From positions 1 through 38,576 of the forward strand of contig DATLYY010000026.1 of the NCBI GenBank assembly GCA_035574275.1: a DNA stretch of 38,576 nt, read 5' to 3'. Position numbers and translations under genes: made by a program. This stretch comes from Verrucomicrobiia bacterium. Its GTDB lineage: Bacteria; Zixibacteria; MSB-5A5; DSPP01. Below, in pieces: positions 15,079 through 23,569 of the stretch (positions are counted from its first letter, which is position 1; each line of letters starts with the position of its first letter). The notes beneath the pieces are model-generated. The model saw only the letters and a list, made by a program, of their open reading frames with translations. It was not told where the DNA came from and searched no databases.

Positions 15079-16083
15079 TTATTCCTTTACGTCCTGCAAA
15101 AGTCGGGAGATGATTTCGGTGGTGCCGACGCCGTCCGCTTCGGCATTGAAAGAGGCGACGATGCGGTGGCGCAAAACCGGGTGGGCGCAGAAGCGGACGT
15201 CTTCGATAGACGGCGAAAAACGGCCGGAAAGAATCGCCTTTACCTTAGCCCCCAAAATCATATACTGCGAGGCGCGCGGGCCGGCCCCCCAAGAGACCCA
15301 GTTTTTAATGTATTCGTGGGTGCCGTTTTCCAATGGGCGTGTGGCCCTTGCCAATCGTACCGCATATTGAATGATGGAATCGGCCACCGGAACTTTACGC
15401 ACCAGCTTTTGCAAGGACAGAATCTCCGGCGCGGACATCACCTTGCTCAACTGGGCATCCATAGCCGAAGTGGTGGTGCGGACGATGGTTTCCTCGTCCT
15501 TGTCCGAGGGGTAGCCAATCAAAACGTTGAACATAAAGCGGTCAAGCTGCGCTTCCGGAAGGGGATAAGTGCCTTCCTGTTCAATCGGGTTTTGGGTGGC
15601 CAAAACAAAGAAAGGCAAATCGAGCGGAAAGGTCTGGCCGGCGGCGGTGACTTCGTACTCCTGCATCGCCTGCAAGAGCGCCGCCTGCGTTTTGGGGGGG
15701 GTGCGGTTGATTTCGTCCGCCAGGATGATATTGGCGAAAATCGGCCCCTTTACGAACCGGAAGGCCCGTTTGCCGGTGGTTTTATCCTCTTCCAGAATCT
15801 CCCCGCCGGTGATGTCGGAAGGCATCAAGTCCGGAGTGAACTGGATTCTGGAAAACTTCAAGTCCAAAACCTTGGCCAAAGTGGAAATCAAAAGCGTTTT
15901 GGCCAAGCCGGGAACGCCGATTAATAAACAGTGGCCGCCGGCCAAAAGGGCGATCAAAAGCTCCTCGATGACCTCCTTCTGGCCGACGATGACTTTGGAG
16001 ACCTCGGCATCAATTCTCTCTTTGGCTTCTTTCAAGCGACGGGCCGCTTCGATATCGGAATGCGCAAGCTCTTTTTCAACCAT
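15079..16083 (-). CDS. MoxR-family AAA+ ATPase
   Basis: 334-residue AAA+ ATPase. Walker A is GVPGLAKT (56-63), Walker B is IILADEINR, followed by the MoxR-specific TPPKTQAALLQAMQE and the sensor-1 region LATQNPIEQEGTYPLPEAQLDRF. Lid residues follow to the end. MoxR ATPases usually pair with vWA/DUF58 proteins and remodel or activate target complexes; the partner lies 150 bp downstream on the same strand. The start at ATG 16083 follows AAGGTG. A good promoter lies upstream at 16138-16165. Confidence 0.95.
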   Translation of the reverse strand: MVEKELAHSDIEAARRLKEAKERIDAEVSKVIVGQKEVIEELLIALLAGGHCLLIGVPGLAKTLLISTLAKVLDLKFSRIQFTPDLMPSDITGGEILEEDKTTGKRAFRFVKGPIFANIILADEINRTPPKTQAALLQAMQEYEVTAAGQTFPLDLPFFVLATQNPIEQEGTYPLPEAQLDRFMFNVLIGYPSDKDEETIVRTTTSAMDAQLSKVMSAPEILSLQKLVRKVPVADSIIQYAVRLARATRPLENGTHEYIKNWVSWGAGPRASQYMILGAKVKAILSGRFSPSIEDVRFCAHPVLRHRIVASFNAEADGVGTTEIISRLLQDVKE

Positions 16084-16137
16084 TTTTCACCTTATTCGGC
16101 ATGTTTTTTTCTTTAACCGGTACCCCTCTACGCTCCT

Positions 16138-16165
16138 ATTATACGCTCGAAAAGGCGCGAAGCAA
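16138..16165 (-). promoter_or_regulatory. Sigma-70 promoter for moxR
   Basis: On the minus strand TTGCTT (16165-16160) and a perfect TATAAT (16143-16138) are 16 nt apart. The transcript would start near 16131 and run into moxR. Confidence 0.6.
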
Positions 16166-16221
16166 GCGGTTTTATGGCATAAACGAAAATCGGGTTTTGG
16201 TCGATAATCTTAAGGAATTAT

Positions 16222-17181
16222 ATGGTCAAAAACAGGCGTCTAAAAAGGGCGGTTTGGGGGGTGGTTTGCTTCCTCTTCCTGGTCTTTTCTCATGAAGTGC
16301 AGGCGCAGGAAAGCCCGGAGCAGGGGGCCAAGGACAGCGTCACCCAGAAGGGATTGCAGTTTTTGTGGAACACGGTGATGCGGACCGACTCCGCCAATTA
16401 TTGGTTGTTTTCCGACTCGCTGAAAAGCCTCCACCGCTTTGTGGGGGTGGACGGTCCCTCCCGGTATCAGGACTGGATGCAGCCGGTGGTGCGTTTCGAT
16501 TCGGCCCGGATTCTGGACGCCGTGGTCTGGACCTTGGATACGGCCAGCGTTTACATCGAAACCTTCGGCCCGCGGGCCTCGGCCTATCATCCGATTGAGA
16601 TATTGAAATTCGTTTATGAATCTGGGACGTGGAAGTTTGACGGCTTTGGGATAAAAAGCGAGGATGAAAAGAAGCTGGTGGCGGCCCAGACCTGCTATTT
16701 CAACGGCGACGGTTCGGCCTACCTCTGTTCGGCCTATGAGCTGCCCCACTACCGCATCTGGAAACTGGTGATAACCAAAGACAGCGCCGACGGGGAGGTT
16801 GTTTTTTCCCGCTCCTTTTCCCCCTACGCCCCGAACGAGGAGGATTACCAGTACATCGAGGGGATGCAGTTGGAGCGTTCCGATTCGGGGCAATGTCTGG
16901 TGGTTTGGGGTTCGCGCGGGGGCGGGGTGAAGACCCGCATTATCATCCAGCGCAACGGGCAATTTGTGGAAGCGGCCAGTTTTTCTCCCCAGTTTCCGGA
17001 GTTCGCCTTGGTGGACGAAGCGGGCGGACAGGCGATAGTAGTCGCACGGGAAAAGATACGGAACGACTGGGCGGAAGCGTCGGTTGGCGAACTGCCCGTC
17101 GCTGATGTGTACGTCTGGCGGGAAGGCTCTCTCGTGCTTTTGCGTAGTGTGCCGTGGAAGGACCGGTTCAGCGCCCGGTGA
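16222..17181 (+). CDS. Exported protein of unknown function
   Basis: 319-residue protein with a typical signal peptide (KNRRLKRAVWGVVCFLFLVFS, cleavage near HEVQAQ at about 27-29). The mature part is rich in aromatic residues with repeated strand-like segments (VRFDSARILDAVVWTLDTAS, TWKFDGFGIKSEDEKKLVAA, GEVVFSRSFSPYAPNEEDYQ), suggesting a beta-sandwich or small propeller. I do not recognise a family. ATG 16222 follows AAGGA. The stop overlaps the GTG of a 29-codon membrane microprotein. Expected location is periplasm or cell surface. Confidence 0.75.
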   Translation: MVKNRRLKRAVWGVVCFLFLVFSHEVQAQESPEQGAKDSVTQKGLQFLWNTVMRTDSANYWLFSDSLKSLHRFVGVDGPSRYQDWMQPVVRFDSARILDAVVWTLDTASVYIETFGPRASAYHPIEILKFVYESGTWKFDGFGIKSEDEKKLVAAQTCYFNGDGSAYLCSAYELPHYRIWKLVITKDSADGEVVFSRSFSPYAPNEEDYQYIEGMQLERSDSGQCLVVWGSRGGGVKTRIIIQRNGQFVEAASFSPQFPEFALVDEAGGQAIVVAREKIRNDWAEASVGELPVADVYVWREGSLVLLRSVPWKDRFSAR

Positions 17182-17267
17182 TTTTTGCCTTAATCGCCAT
17201 TGTAGTTTTTCTCCTCGTTATCGGAGCTTTTCTTTTATTTGACAGCGAAGAAGAGCCGGGGAATTAG
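17178..17267 (+). CDS. 29-residue single-span membrane microprotein
   Basis: A short frame beginning at GTG 17178 overlaps the preceding stop as GTGA, the same arrangement used by real genes here (larB, the phosphoesterase). It encodes one strongly hydrophobic helix (MIFALIAIVVFLLVIGAFLL) followed by an acidic tail FDSEEEPGN. This is a credible one-pass membrane peptide, with the tail probably cytoplasmic or periplasmic by topology not resolvable here. It may assist export or anchoring of the upstream protein (inference). Chance cannot be excluded at this length. Confidence 0.5.
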   Translation: MIFALIAIVVFLLVIGAFLLFDSEEEPGN

Positions 17268-17271
17268 CGGT

Positions 17272-18621
17272 TCAGGCTTTCTCCAATGAACTTACCAATT
17301 CCACATGAAACGTATGAGGGTACATATCGACCGGAATCACCCGCTTGAGTCGGTAGCCCCCTTCGGCAAAAAGTTTGGCGTCGCGGGCGAAGGTGGTGGG
17401 GTTGCAGGAGACGTAGGTAATTTTTTCGGCGCCGAGCGGCAGAACGTCCCGAATCACTTTCGGGTGCAAACCGGCGCGAGGGGGATCCACGATTATCCGG
17501 TCGAACTTTCGGCTATCCAGCCGGTACTGCTTGGCAATCTTGCGGGCTTCGCCTAAAACAAAACGCACGTTTTCCACACCGTTTTCTTTTTTGTTTTTCT
17601 CGGCCATTTCAATCGCCTCCGGCACGATTTCCACTCCTTCCACTTCTTTGGCGTAGGGCGAAACGAAAATGGAAATGGTTCCCGCGCCGCAGTAGAGGTC
17701 TAAAACACTCTCCTTTCCGGAAAGCACGCACACCTCCAACGCCGTTTGGTACGGCTTTTCGGTTTGGCGGGAGTTGGTCTGCAAAAAAGTTTTGGCGGAA
17801 AGAAAAAAGTTGAATTTCCCGATTTTCTCCTTGATAAACGGTTTTCCCCACAGAACAATCTCTTCTTCGCCAGTGGCGATCTGGGCCTTGGTGGGGTTGA
17901 TCAGGTGCAGAACGGACGTGATTTGCGGGAAACTTCGTACAAGCTCCTGCGCCCAAGCTTTCAGGTCAGCTTCCCCTTTGGCGGTCACGAGAGCGACCAT
18001 TACCTCATCGGTGTTTTTTCCTTCGCGTATGACCAGAAAGCGCAAAAAACCTTCGTGCGTGTGCCAATTGTAGCCGGGAAGTCCGGAGCGGGTGAAAAAG
18101 TCGCGGCAGAAGGCGACAATTTGGTTGGAGAGTTCGGACTGGAGAAAGCAGGACTCCACGTTAAACATTTTTTCAAAATGACCCCGCTCGTGGAGGCCCA
18201 AAACCAGTTTTCCATTTTGGTCGGCAAAGGAAAATTCCATTTTGTTGCGGTAGAAAAACGTGTCCGGCGAGGGGATAATCGGCTCCACCGGCGGGTTGGG
18301 AAAGCCGCCCAGTTTTTGTAAGCTCTCGCGTACTAACTTTTCTTTCTCTTGTATTTGCTTTTCATAGTTGAAATCTTGATAAACACAGCCGCCACAGGTG
18401 CCGAAGTGCGAGCAGCGGGGAGGGATGCGGTCGGCAGAGGGTGTTAATACTTCCAGCAAACGGCCTTCGAGAAAACCCTTACGGCGGCGCAAAATTTCGG
18501 CCTTCACAAGTTCCCCGGGCAGACCGTAGTCCAGAAAGACCGCTCTTCCGTTGTGCCGAGCCAACGAACGGCCGGGATAGACCAGTTTTTCAATCGTCAG
18601 TTCCAAAATTTCTCCGGGCAT
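17272..18621 (-). CDS. RlmD/TrmA-family RNA uracil-C5 methyltransferase
   Basis: 449-residue SAM-dependent enzyme that methylates uracil C5 in rRNA or tRNA. An N-terminal TRAM-type domain (ELTIEKLVYPGRSLARHNGR, 7-26) is followed by a 4Fe-4S cluster motif CSHFGTCGGCVYQ (about 70-82). The SAM site VLDLYCGAGTISI, the DPPRAGLHP block and the nucleophile motif VSCNPTTFARD are all present. The cluster argues for the RlmD/RumA branch over plain TrmA, but the exact target uridine (1939, 747 or 54) cannot be fixed from sequence. No clear Shine-Dalgarno precedes ATG 18621. It diverges from the ETF-quinone oxidoreductase gene. Confidence 0.93.
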   Translation of the reverse strand: MPGEILELTIEKLVYPGRSLARHNGRAVFLDYGLPGELVKAEILRRRKGFLEGRLLEVLTPSADRIPPRCSHFGTCGGCVYQDFNYEKQIQEKEKLVRESLQKLGGFPNPPVEPIIPSPDTFFYRNKMEFSFADQNGKLVLGLHERGHFEKMFNVESCFLQSELSNQIVAFCRDFFTRSGLPGYNWHTHEGFLRFLVIREGKNTDEVMVALVTAKGEADLKAWAQELVRSFPQITSVLHLINPTKAQIATGEEEIVLWGKPFIKEKIGKFNFFLSAKTFLQTNSRQTEKPYQTALEVCVLSGKESVLDLYCGAGTISIFVSPYAKEVEGVEIVPEAIEMAEKNKKENGVENVRFVLGEARKIAKQYRLDSRKFDRIIVDPPRAGLHPKVIRDVLPLGAEKITYVSCNPTTFARDAKLFAEGGYRLKRVIPVDMYPHTFHVELVSSLEKA

Positions 18622-18670
18622 ACTTAGGGTAAAGTAGTCAACAAAGCCGGTTTTTGGTAGCCGATTGCGC

Positions 18671-18699
18671 TTGTGGGGGATCGGGATGCGTTATATACT
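18671..18699 (+). promoter_or_regulatory. Promoter giving a leaderless ETF-QO transcript
   Basis: TTGTGG (18671-18676) and TATACT (18694-18699) are 17 nt apart. The predicted start falls at 18706-18708, coinciding with ATG 18708, and no Shine-Dalgarno sequence is present. Confidence 0.5.
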
Positions 18700-18707
18700 C
18701 TCCCGCA

Positions 18708-20372
18708 ATGGAGGGTAAATCGTTCCGTCCGGCCGATTTTCAGCCGGAGCTGCCCGTAGAACAAATCATTTTGCAGGAAGCCCCCTCGTCTGAAGGGGTG
18801 GAATTTGACGTGCTATTTGTCGGCTGCGGGCCGGCCTCCTTGGCGGGGGCTATAAAGCTGGCGCAGCTGGTCAAGTCCGAAAACGAGAGGACCGGCGGCG
18901 CACTTGGCAACTTCACCATCGGCATCGTGGAAAAATCGGCCGAGGTGGGGCACCACATTCTTTCCGGGGCGGTCATCAATCCCCTGCCGTTTAAGGAGCT
19001 TTTTCCCGAATTGCCGATGCATGAAATCCCCTTCGCCGGGCCGGTGCAAAGGGACAAGGTTTTGTTTTTGACCGAGAAATCGGCCGTTCGATTGCCCACC
19101 CCCCCGACGATGAAAAACCACGGCAACTATGTGGCTTCGCTTTGCGAGGTGGTGCGCTGGCTGGCCCAGCAGGCGCAGAATATGGGGGTGGAGATTTTCA
19201 CCGGCTTTCCGGTGAGAACGCTTTTGGCCAAGGACAGCGCCGTCATCGGGGTGCGCACGGCCGATTCGGGACGGAACCGGGACGGCTCGGAACTCCCCAA
19301 CTTCCAGCCCGGAACGGACATCGCCGCCAAAATCGTCGTTTTGGGAGAAGGGACGCGCGGCTATTTGACCCAGGCCTATCTAAAATGGCAGAATATCTCT
19401 TCGCCGAACCCCCAGATTTATGCTTTGGGAGTCAAGGAAGTGTGGCAGTTGAAAAAGCCCTTGGACACCGTGGTGCATACAATGGGCTGGCCTTTGGATA
19501 CAAAAACTTTCGGCGGGAGTTTTTTCTATCCTCTGCAGGAAAATCAGGTTGCCATTGGGCTGGTGGTCGGGCTGGATTATCCGAATGCCGCAACCAACGT
19601 CCATCAGCTTTTGCAGGAAATGAAGCTGCATCCCTTCTTCCGCCCCTACTTTGAAGGGGGAGAGCTGTTAGAATGGGGGGCCAAAACGATTCCGGAGGGG
19701 GGATATTGGTCGCTTCCTGTCCGCCTTTCCGGCGCTGGAGTCGTATTGACCGGTGATACCGCCGGGTTTGTGGAGGTTGCCTCGCTCAAAGGGGTTCACT
19801 ATGCAATGACTTCCGGCATCCTCGCGGCCAAAACGATTTTCGAGGCGTTGAAGAAAAAAGATTTTTCGGTGGAGAGTTTGTCAAGTTACGATCGTGCGGT
19901 TAAAGAAAGCATAATCCTCAAGGATTTGCACCGAAGGCGGAATATGCGTTTGGCGTTCAAATCCGGCTTTTGGCTCGGCAGCCTCAAGGCCGGGCTTTCA
20001 TACGTAACTCACGGGGCGTTTTTCGGCGGACAGATTAAAGTCGAGCCGGACAGCGAGGCGCTTCGTTATTCCGGTCAGCCGAAGCCCTTCACGCCGGATG
20101 GAAAATTGACCTTTCGCAAACTGGACGCTGTTTTCAAGTCCAAAAACGCCACCCGGGATAACATTCCCTCCCATCTTTTGGCGGCCAAGGATGTTAACCC
20201 TGTTGTCGGCGAGTTTTACGCCCAGCTCTGCCCGGCGGGCGTCTATGAGGTTGTTGATGGCAAGCTGCACATCAACCCGCCCAACTGCATCGACTGCAAG
20301 GCGACCGACGTTCTGGCCCCCCGCTGGACCCCGCGCGAAGGGGGAAGCGGGCCGAAGTACGCAAAGATGTAG
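18708..20372 (+). CDS. Electron-transfer flavoprotein-quinone oxidoreductase
   Basis: 554-residue FAD and Fe-S enzyme that passes electrons from ETF to the quinone pool during fatty- and amino-acid oxidation. FAD motif GCGPAS is at 39-44; VEKSAEVGHHILSGAVINP and HTMGWPLDTKTFGGSFFYP are family blocks, as is GDTAGFVEVASLKGVHYAM. The C-terminal cluster domain is recognisable (CPAGVYEV, Cys508; NCIDC, Cys527 and Cys530; EGGSGPKY) but the fourth ligand, normally in CxxCxxC, is Thr533. The cluster may thus be altered or lost. ATG 18708 is taken over an 18-codon upstream extension because it fits the promoter. No ETF genes are in the window. Confidence 0.92.
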   Translation: MEGKSFRPADFQPELPVEQIILQEAPSSEGVEFDVLFVGCGPASLAGAIKLAQLVKSENERTGGALGNFTIGIVEKSAEVGHHILSGAVINPLPFKELFPELPMHEIPFAGPVQRDKVLFLTEKSAVRLPTPPTMKNHGNYVASLCEVVRWLAQQAQNMGVEIFTGFPVRTLLAKDSAVIGVRTADSGRNRDGSELPNFQPGTDIAAKIVVLGEGTRGYLTQAYLKWQNISSPNPQIYALGVKEVWQLKKPLDTVVHTMGWPLDTKTFGGSFFYPLQENQVAIGLVVGLDYPNAATNVHQLLQEMKLHPFFRPYFEGGELLEWGAKTIPEGGYWSLPVRLSGAGVVLTGDTAGFVEVASLKGVHYAMTSGILAAKTIFEALKKKDFSVESLSSYDRAVKESIILKDLHRRRNMRLAFKSGFWLGSLKAGLSYVTHGAFFGGQIKVEPDSEALRYSGQPKPFTPDGKLTFRKLDAVFKSKNATRDNIPSHLLAAKDVNPVVGEFYAQLCPAGVYEVVDGKLHINPPNCIDCKATDVLAPRWTPREGGSGPKYAKM

Positions 20373-20443
20373 TTTTCGAAGCGAAACTCCGGTGGGCCCC
20401 TGCGGTATAAACAGTGAGAGGCCCGGAGGGAGAAGGGAAAGAC

Positions 20444-21103
20444 GTGAAGCACCCGGTTTCTGATTCTCAACAAGATTGGCAAAAGCCTCTCGCCTTATTT
20501 TTTGGCCTTTGTCTTCTTTCTGGCTGCGGTAAACCGTATGTGGTGGAGGATTTTGAGTCCACTTACAAACCGCGTGCCAGCTTGGTGGCGATTGCCCCGT
20601 TATCCAACCTTTCCACCGAGCCGGAAGGGGAGCGGGCGGATGAAGTGCTTCGGGAGGAGATTTATTCCGAGATGGCCCGTCACCAAGATGAATTCACCGT
20701 GGAAATTCAGGACATCGCCGAAACGGACAAGATTTTAGCCCGGCACAACCTAAGTGCCGAGGAGGCCGCCCGGCTGCCGGGCGCTGATTTGTGCCGGCTT
20801 TTGGGGGTGGATGCAGTGGTGAAGGGGAGTTTGCTCAAGTACGTAAACCGGAGCATGCTGGAGCAGGCGGCGGAAAAGGCGGTTTTCGACACGGTCACGA
20901 CGGCAGGCAGCGAAATCAAGGCCAAGCTCTCCATTTACGATGCGCAGGAAGGGAAGTTGGTTTGGCAAGAGGATTTTGAACAAAAGGGGGACAAAGCCGG
21001 CTCCGTGGACGTATTGCGCGAGAATGTGGCCTGGTCATTTTCGCGGAGCTTTCCTTACCGCAAGAAAAAAATAGGCATTTTCCGGGAAGTCACCGGATTT
21101 TAA
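20444..21103 (+). CDS. Lipoprotein, GNA1162/DUF799-like
   Basis: 219-residue lipoprotein with signal and lipobox FFGLCLLSGC (lipidated Cys28). The mature domain starts SLVAIAPLSNLSTEPEGERADEVLREE and includes LLGVDAVVKGSLLKY and AKLSIYDAQEGKLVWQEDFE, the pattern of the GNA1162/DUF799 family, which shares a fold with the TolB N-terminal domain and CsgG-like secretion lipoproteins. GTG 20444 is chosen because it follows AAGGG and gives a standard signal; the frame is open from GTG 20414. Its partner lipoproteins, common in DUF799 operons, are absent, so its role in the envelope is unknown. Confidence 0.78.
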   Translation: MKHPVSDSQQDWQKPLALFFGLCLLSGCGKPYVVEDFESTYKPRASLVAIAPLSNLSTEPEGERADEVLREEIYSEMARHQDEFTVEIQDIAETDKILARHNLSAEEAARLPGADLCRLLGVDAVVKGSLLKYVNRSMLEQAAEKAVFDTVTTAGSEIKAKLSIYDAQEGKLVWQEDFEQKGDKAGSVDVLRENVAWSFSRSFPYRKKKIGIFREVTGF

Positions 21104-21109
21104 CCTTAA

Positions 21110-22420
21110 TTAGTCCCCGTTGGGGAGATTCATGCCTTCGCCCTGCTTCAAAAGCAGCAAAATCTCTTTCTGCACCGGCTGGGTGGTTACTTCCGCCCGG
21201 CCGGAGTGGATGAACATGTCAATTTCAGAACGAAAGCCGTATTTCCCCTCGAAGTAAATCCCCGGTTCGATGGAAAAGCAGACCCCCGGCACCAGCTCCC
21301 GGCGGTCATGGGTTTCAAAATTATCGATGTTCACTCCGTTGCCGTGCACCTCAACGCCGATGGAATGCCCCGTGCGGTGGGTGAAATTGGAGCCAAAGCC
21401 CGCTTTTTCGATTACTCCGCGGGCCACGTCATCCACTTCATAGCCGAAGGTTTTTTGGCCTTTGGCCATCCGTTCCGTCACGAATTGAATGGCTTTGTCC
21501 CGCGCTTCGACTTCCACCGCCCAGATTTTGGCAATCTCTTCCGGCAGTTTGTCTCCGACGTAGCCCATCCAGGTCATATCACCGTAAATTGCGCCGGCGG
21601 TGTCCTTTTTGGCCCACATATCGATTAGAACCAAATCCCCTTTCTTAATCGGGGAAAAAACTTCCGCCGTCGGCAGATAATGTGGGTTGGCGGCGTTGGC
21701 ATTCACCGCCACTATCGGCGGGGAGTCGGCGGTCATCCCGTATTCGGAATAGTAGTTCCAGATGAACTGCTGGACTTCGTACTCATCGGTCGACTGGCCG
21801 GCTTTGATTTTTGCGGCAATCTGGGCAAACGCCTTGTCCTTGATCTCATTCAGGGATTTTACCGCATACAGGTGGGTTTGGTATTCCGCCGGGGTCAAAA
21901 CGGCTTGAAAGGCTTGCACCAAATCGGCGGACGAGACCACTTCGACCCCCAAAGAACGCACCAGTTCGACGGTGCCCGCATCCACACGGGAGACGTAAGG
22001 GATGGCATTCTTGGGAGAATATTCCATCGCCACTTTATTGACGCCAGCAAGCATTCTGGCCAGCTTGGCCTCCAGTTCCTTCCAGGCGGAAAAAAGCTCC
22101 CGCTTCCCCGGAATGCCGTCGAAGTTGTGGTATTCGATACGATGGTACAATCCCTGCGGTTCCCCCTTCTTGGGAATGAAGTAAAACCAGCGGCGGGTCT
22201 GCTGGCCGCGGATGCCCATAAACTCGGCGGCCATCGGGTTGGAGCGGCGGAAATCGTAGAGCAGCCAGCCATCCAGGTTGTTTTCCCGCAGATATTTTTG
22301 CGCCGCTCTTATTTTCTCTTCCATCGGTGCTCCCTTGACGTTCGGCTGCGATTGGGAAACGGAACCAAAACTGAAAACCAAAAACGAAAGACCGAGAACC
22401 ATACGCCGGACCTTGTGCAT
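21110..22420 (-). CDS. M24 metallopeptidase (Xaa-Pro aminopeptidase-like), possibly exported
   Basis: Creatinase-fold metallopeptidase. The two-metal site is intact: DMWAKKDTAGAIYGD (two Asp), HRTGHSIGVEVHG (His), SIEPGIYF (Glu) and FRSEID (Glu). An N-terminal creatinase domain (LDGWLLYDFRRSNPMAAEF) precedes it. Start choice matters. ATG 22420 adds a convincing signal peptide (VLGLSFLVFSFGSVSQSQ), so the enzyme would be exported. ATG 22324 lacks it but has a strong AAGGGAG at proper spacing and gives a cytoplasmic form of about 404 residues. Dual localisation from two starts is possible. A GTG at 22471 also lies in frame. Confidence 0.88.
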   Translation of the reverse strand: MHKVRRMVLGLSFLVFSFGSVSQSQPNVKGAPMEEKIRAAQKYLRENNLDGWLLYDFRRSNPMAAEFMGIRGQQTRRWFYFIPKKGEPQGLYHRIEYHNFDGIPGKRELFSAWKELEAKLARMLAGVNKVAMEYSPKNAIPYVSRVDAGTVELVRSLGVEVVSSADLVQAFQAVLTPAEYQTHLYAVKSLNEIKDKAFAQIAAKIKAGQSTDEYEVQQFIWNYYSEYGMTADSPPIVAVNANAANPHYLPTAEVFSPIKKGDLVLIDMWAKKDTAGAIYGDMTWMGYVGDKLPEEIAKIWAVEVEARDKAIQFVTERMAKGQKTFGYEVDDVARGVIEKAGFGSNFTHRTGHSIGVEVHGNGVNIDNFETHDRRELVPGVCFSIEPGIYFEGKYGFRSEIDMFIHSGRAEVTTQPVQKEILLLLKQGEGMNLPNGD

Positions 22421-22492
22421 CGCACGGGAAGGTAAAACCCGCCTCCATCTTTTGCAAGTTGCCTTTTTCACCTCCGCTCGTATCTTCGAGCC

Positions 22493-23401
22493 GTGTCAAA
22501 AAAGGTTTTCAACCAGTTGAAAAAACTGATTACCGAGAAAAAAAATCCTCGTTCCCGGCGGATTGACCGGCTCCCCACCCTGCAAGTTTTGAAAATCATC
22601 AACGCCGAAGACCGCCGGGTGCCCGCCGCCGTGGCCAAAAAACTGCCGCAGATTGCCCGGGCTTCCGAACTTTACTATCAAACCTATCAAAACGGTGGGC
22701 GGATTTTTTATGTTGGAGCCGGGACCTCCGGCCGGCTGGGGGTTCTGGATGCCTCCGAGCTTCCCCCCACATTTGGTGCCGACCATCGGCGAATCAAGGG
22801 GTTGATTGCCGGGGGATACCCAACACTCGTCCGTTCCCGGGAAGGAGTGGAGGATGATAAGTGGGCGGCTGTTTCGGATTTGAAGAAAGAAAGGCCGGAC
22901 TCGGGCGATTTGGTCATAGGAATTTCCGCCTCCCGCCGAACCCCTTATGTGGCGGCGGCTTTAAGCTATGCCCGGAAGAAGAAGGCCAAAACAATATTTA
23001 TTTCTGCCAACCCGAAGCCGGTCGTCCCAATCCCGGCAGACGTGAATATCTCCGTCGTTGTCGGCCCGGAGGTTGTGGCGGGCTCCACCCGGATGAAAGC
23101 CGGCACGGCCCAAAAACTAATCTTGAACATGATTTCAACCGCGGCGATGGTGAAACTGGGAAAAACCTATGGCAACGTGATGGTGGATTTGAGAGGGACT
23201 TCGGAAAAGCTCGTGGAGCGGGCCAAAAAGACTTTGATTGATTTGACTGGGTTGTCCTACAAGCGTGCCTCCTGCCTGCTTCAGGAGGCCGGGGGGCATT
23301 TAAAGACCGCCTTGGTGATGGCACAAAAGAAGGTTTCCGCCCCGGAAGCAAAAAAGCTTCTGAATCAGGCCCAAGGGCGGCTGTTCCGCATTTTGAAGTA
23401 G
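22493..23401 (+). CDS. murQ: N-acetylmuramic acid 6-phosphate etherase
   Basis: MurQ cleaves the lactyl ether of MurNAc-6-phosphate to GlcNAc-6-phosphate and D-lactate in cell-wall recycling. The 302 residues carry LITEKKNPRSRRID (12-25), the SIS-fold site YVGAGTSGRLGVLDASELPPTFG (catalytic Glu89 in DASE), the second acidic block REGVEDD (116-122), and VVVGPEVVAGSTRMKAGTAQK. It starts at GTG 22493, divergent from the M24 peptidase. The usual 'CPPTF' cysteine is Leu90, a mild variation. No AnmK, NagZ or MurNAc transporter lies nearby. Confidence 0.93.
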   Translation: MSKKVFNQLKKLITEKKNPRSRRIDRLPTLQVLKIINAEDRRVPAAVAKKLPQIARASELYYQTYQNGGRIFYVGAGTSGRLGVLDASELPPTFGADHRRIKGLIAGGYPTLVRSREGVEDDKWAAVSDLKKERPDSGDLVIGISASRRTPYVAAALSYARKKKAKTIFISANPKPVVPIPADVNISVVVGPEVVAGSTRMKAGTAQKLILNMISTAAMVKLGKTYGNVMVDLRGTSEKLVERAKKTLIDLTGLSYKRASCLLQEAGGHLKTALVMAQKKVSAPEAKKLLNQAQGRLFRILK

Positions 23402-23444
23402 CAAACCCGGTAATACCGGCACCGGCAGCCCTTCCAGAAAAAGC

Positions 23445-23472
23445 TTGACAAGCCCCAACCGGGCCTTAACTT
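23445..23472 (+). promoter_or_regulatory. Promoter for the IPTL-CTERM gene
   Basis: A perfect TTGACA (23445-23450) is followed after 16 nt by TAACTT (23467-23472). The -35 context CTTGACAAG is repeated exactly at the 37186 promoter, suggesting a shared housekeeping pattern. Confidence 0.5.
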
Positions 23473-23569
23473 TAAGGTGAATTAACTGTCAGAACCGAGG
23501 GGGTTTTGACCTGTTCATTTTGAACGTCGGGTTTTTGTGCTTTTTCTTTGGGTCAAAAAAGGAGGTCAA

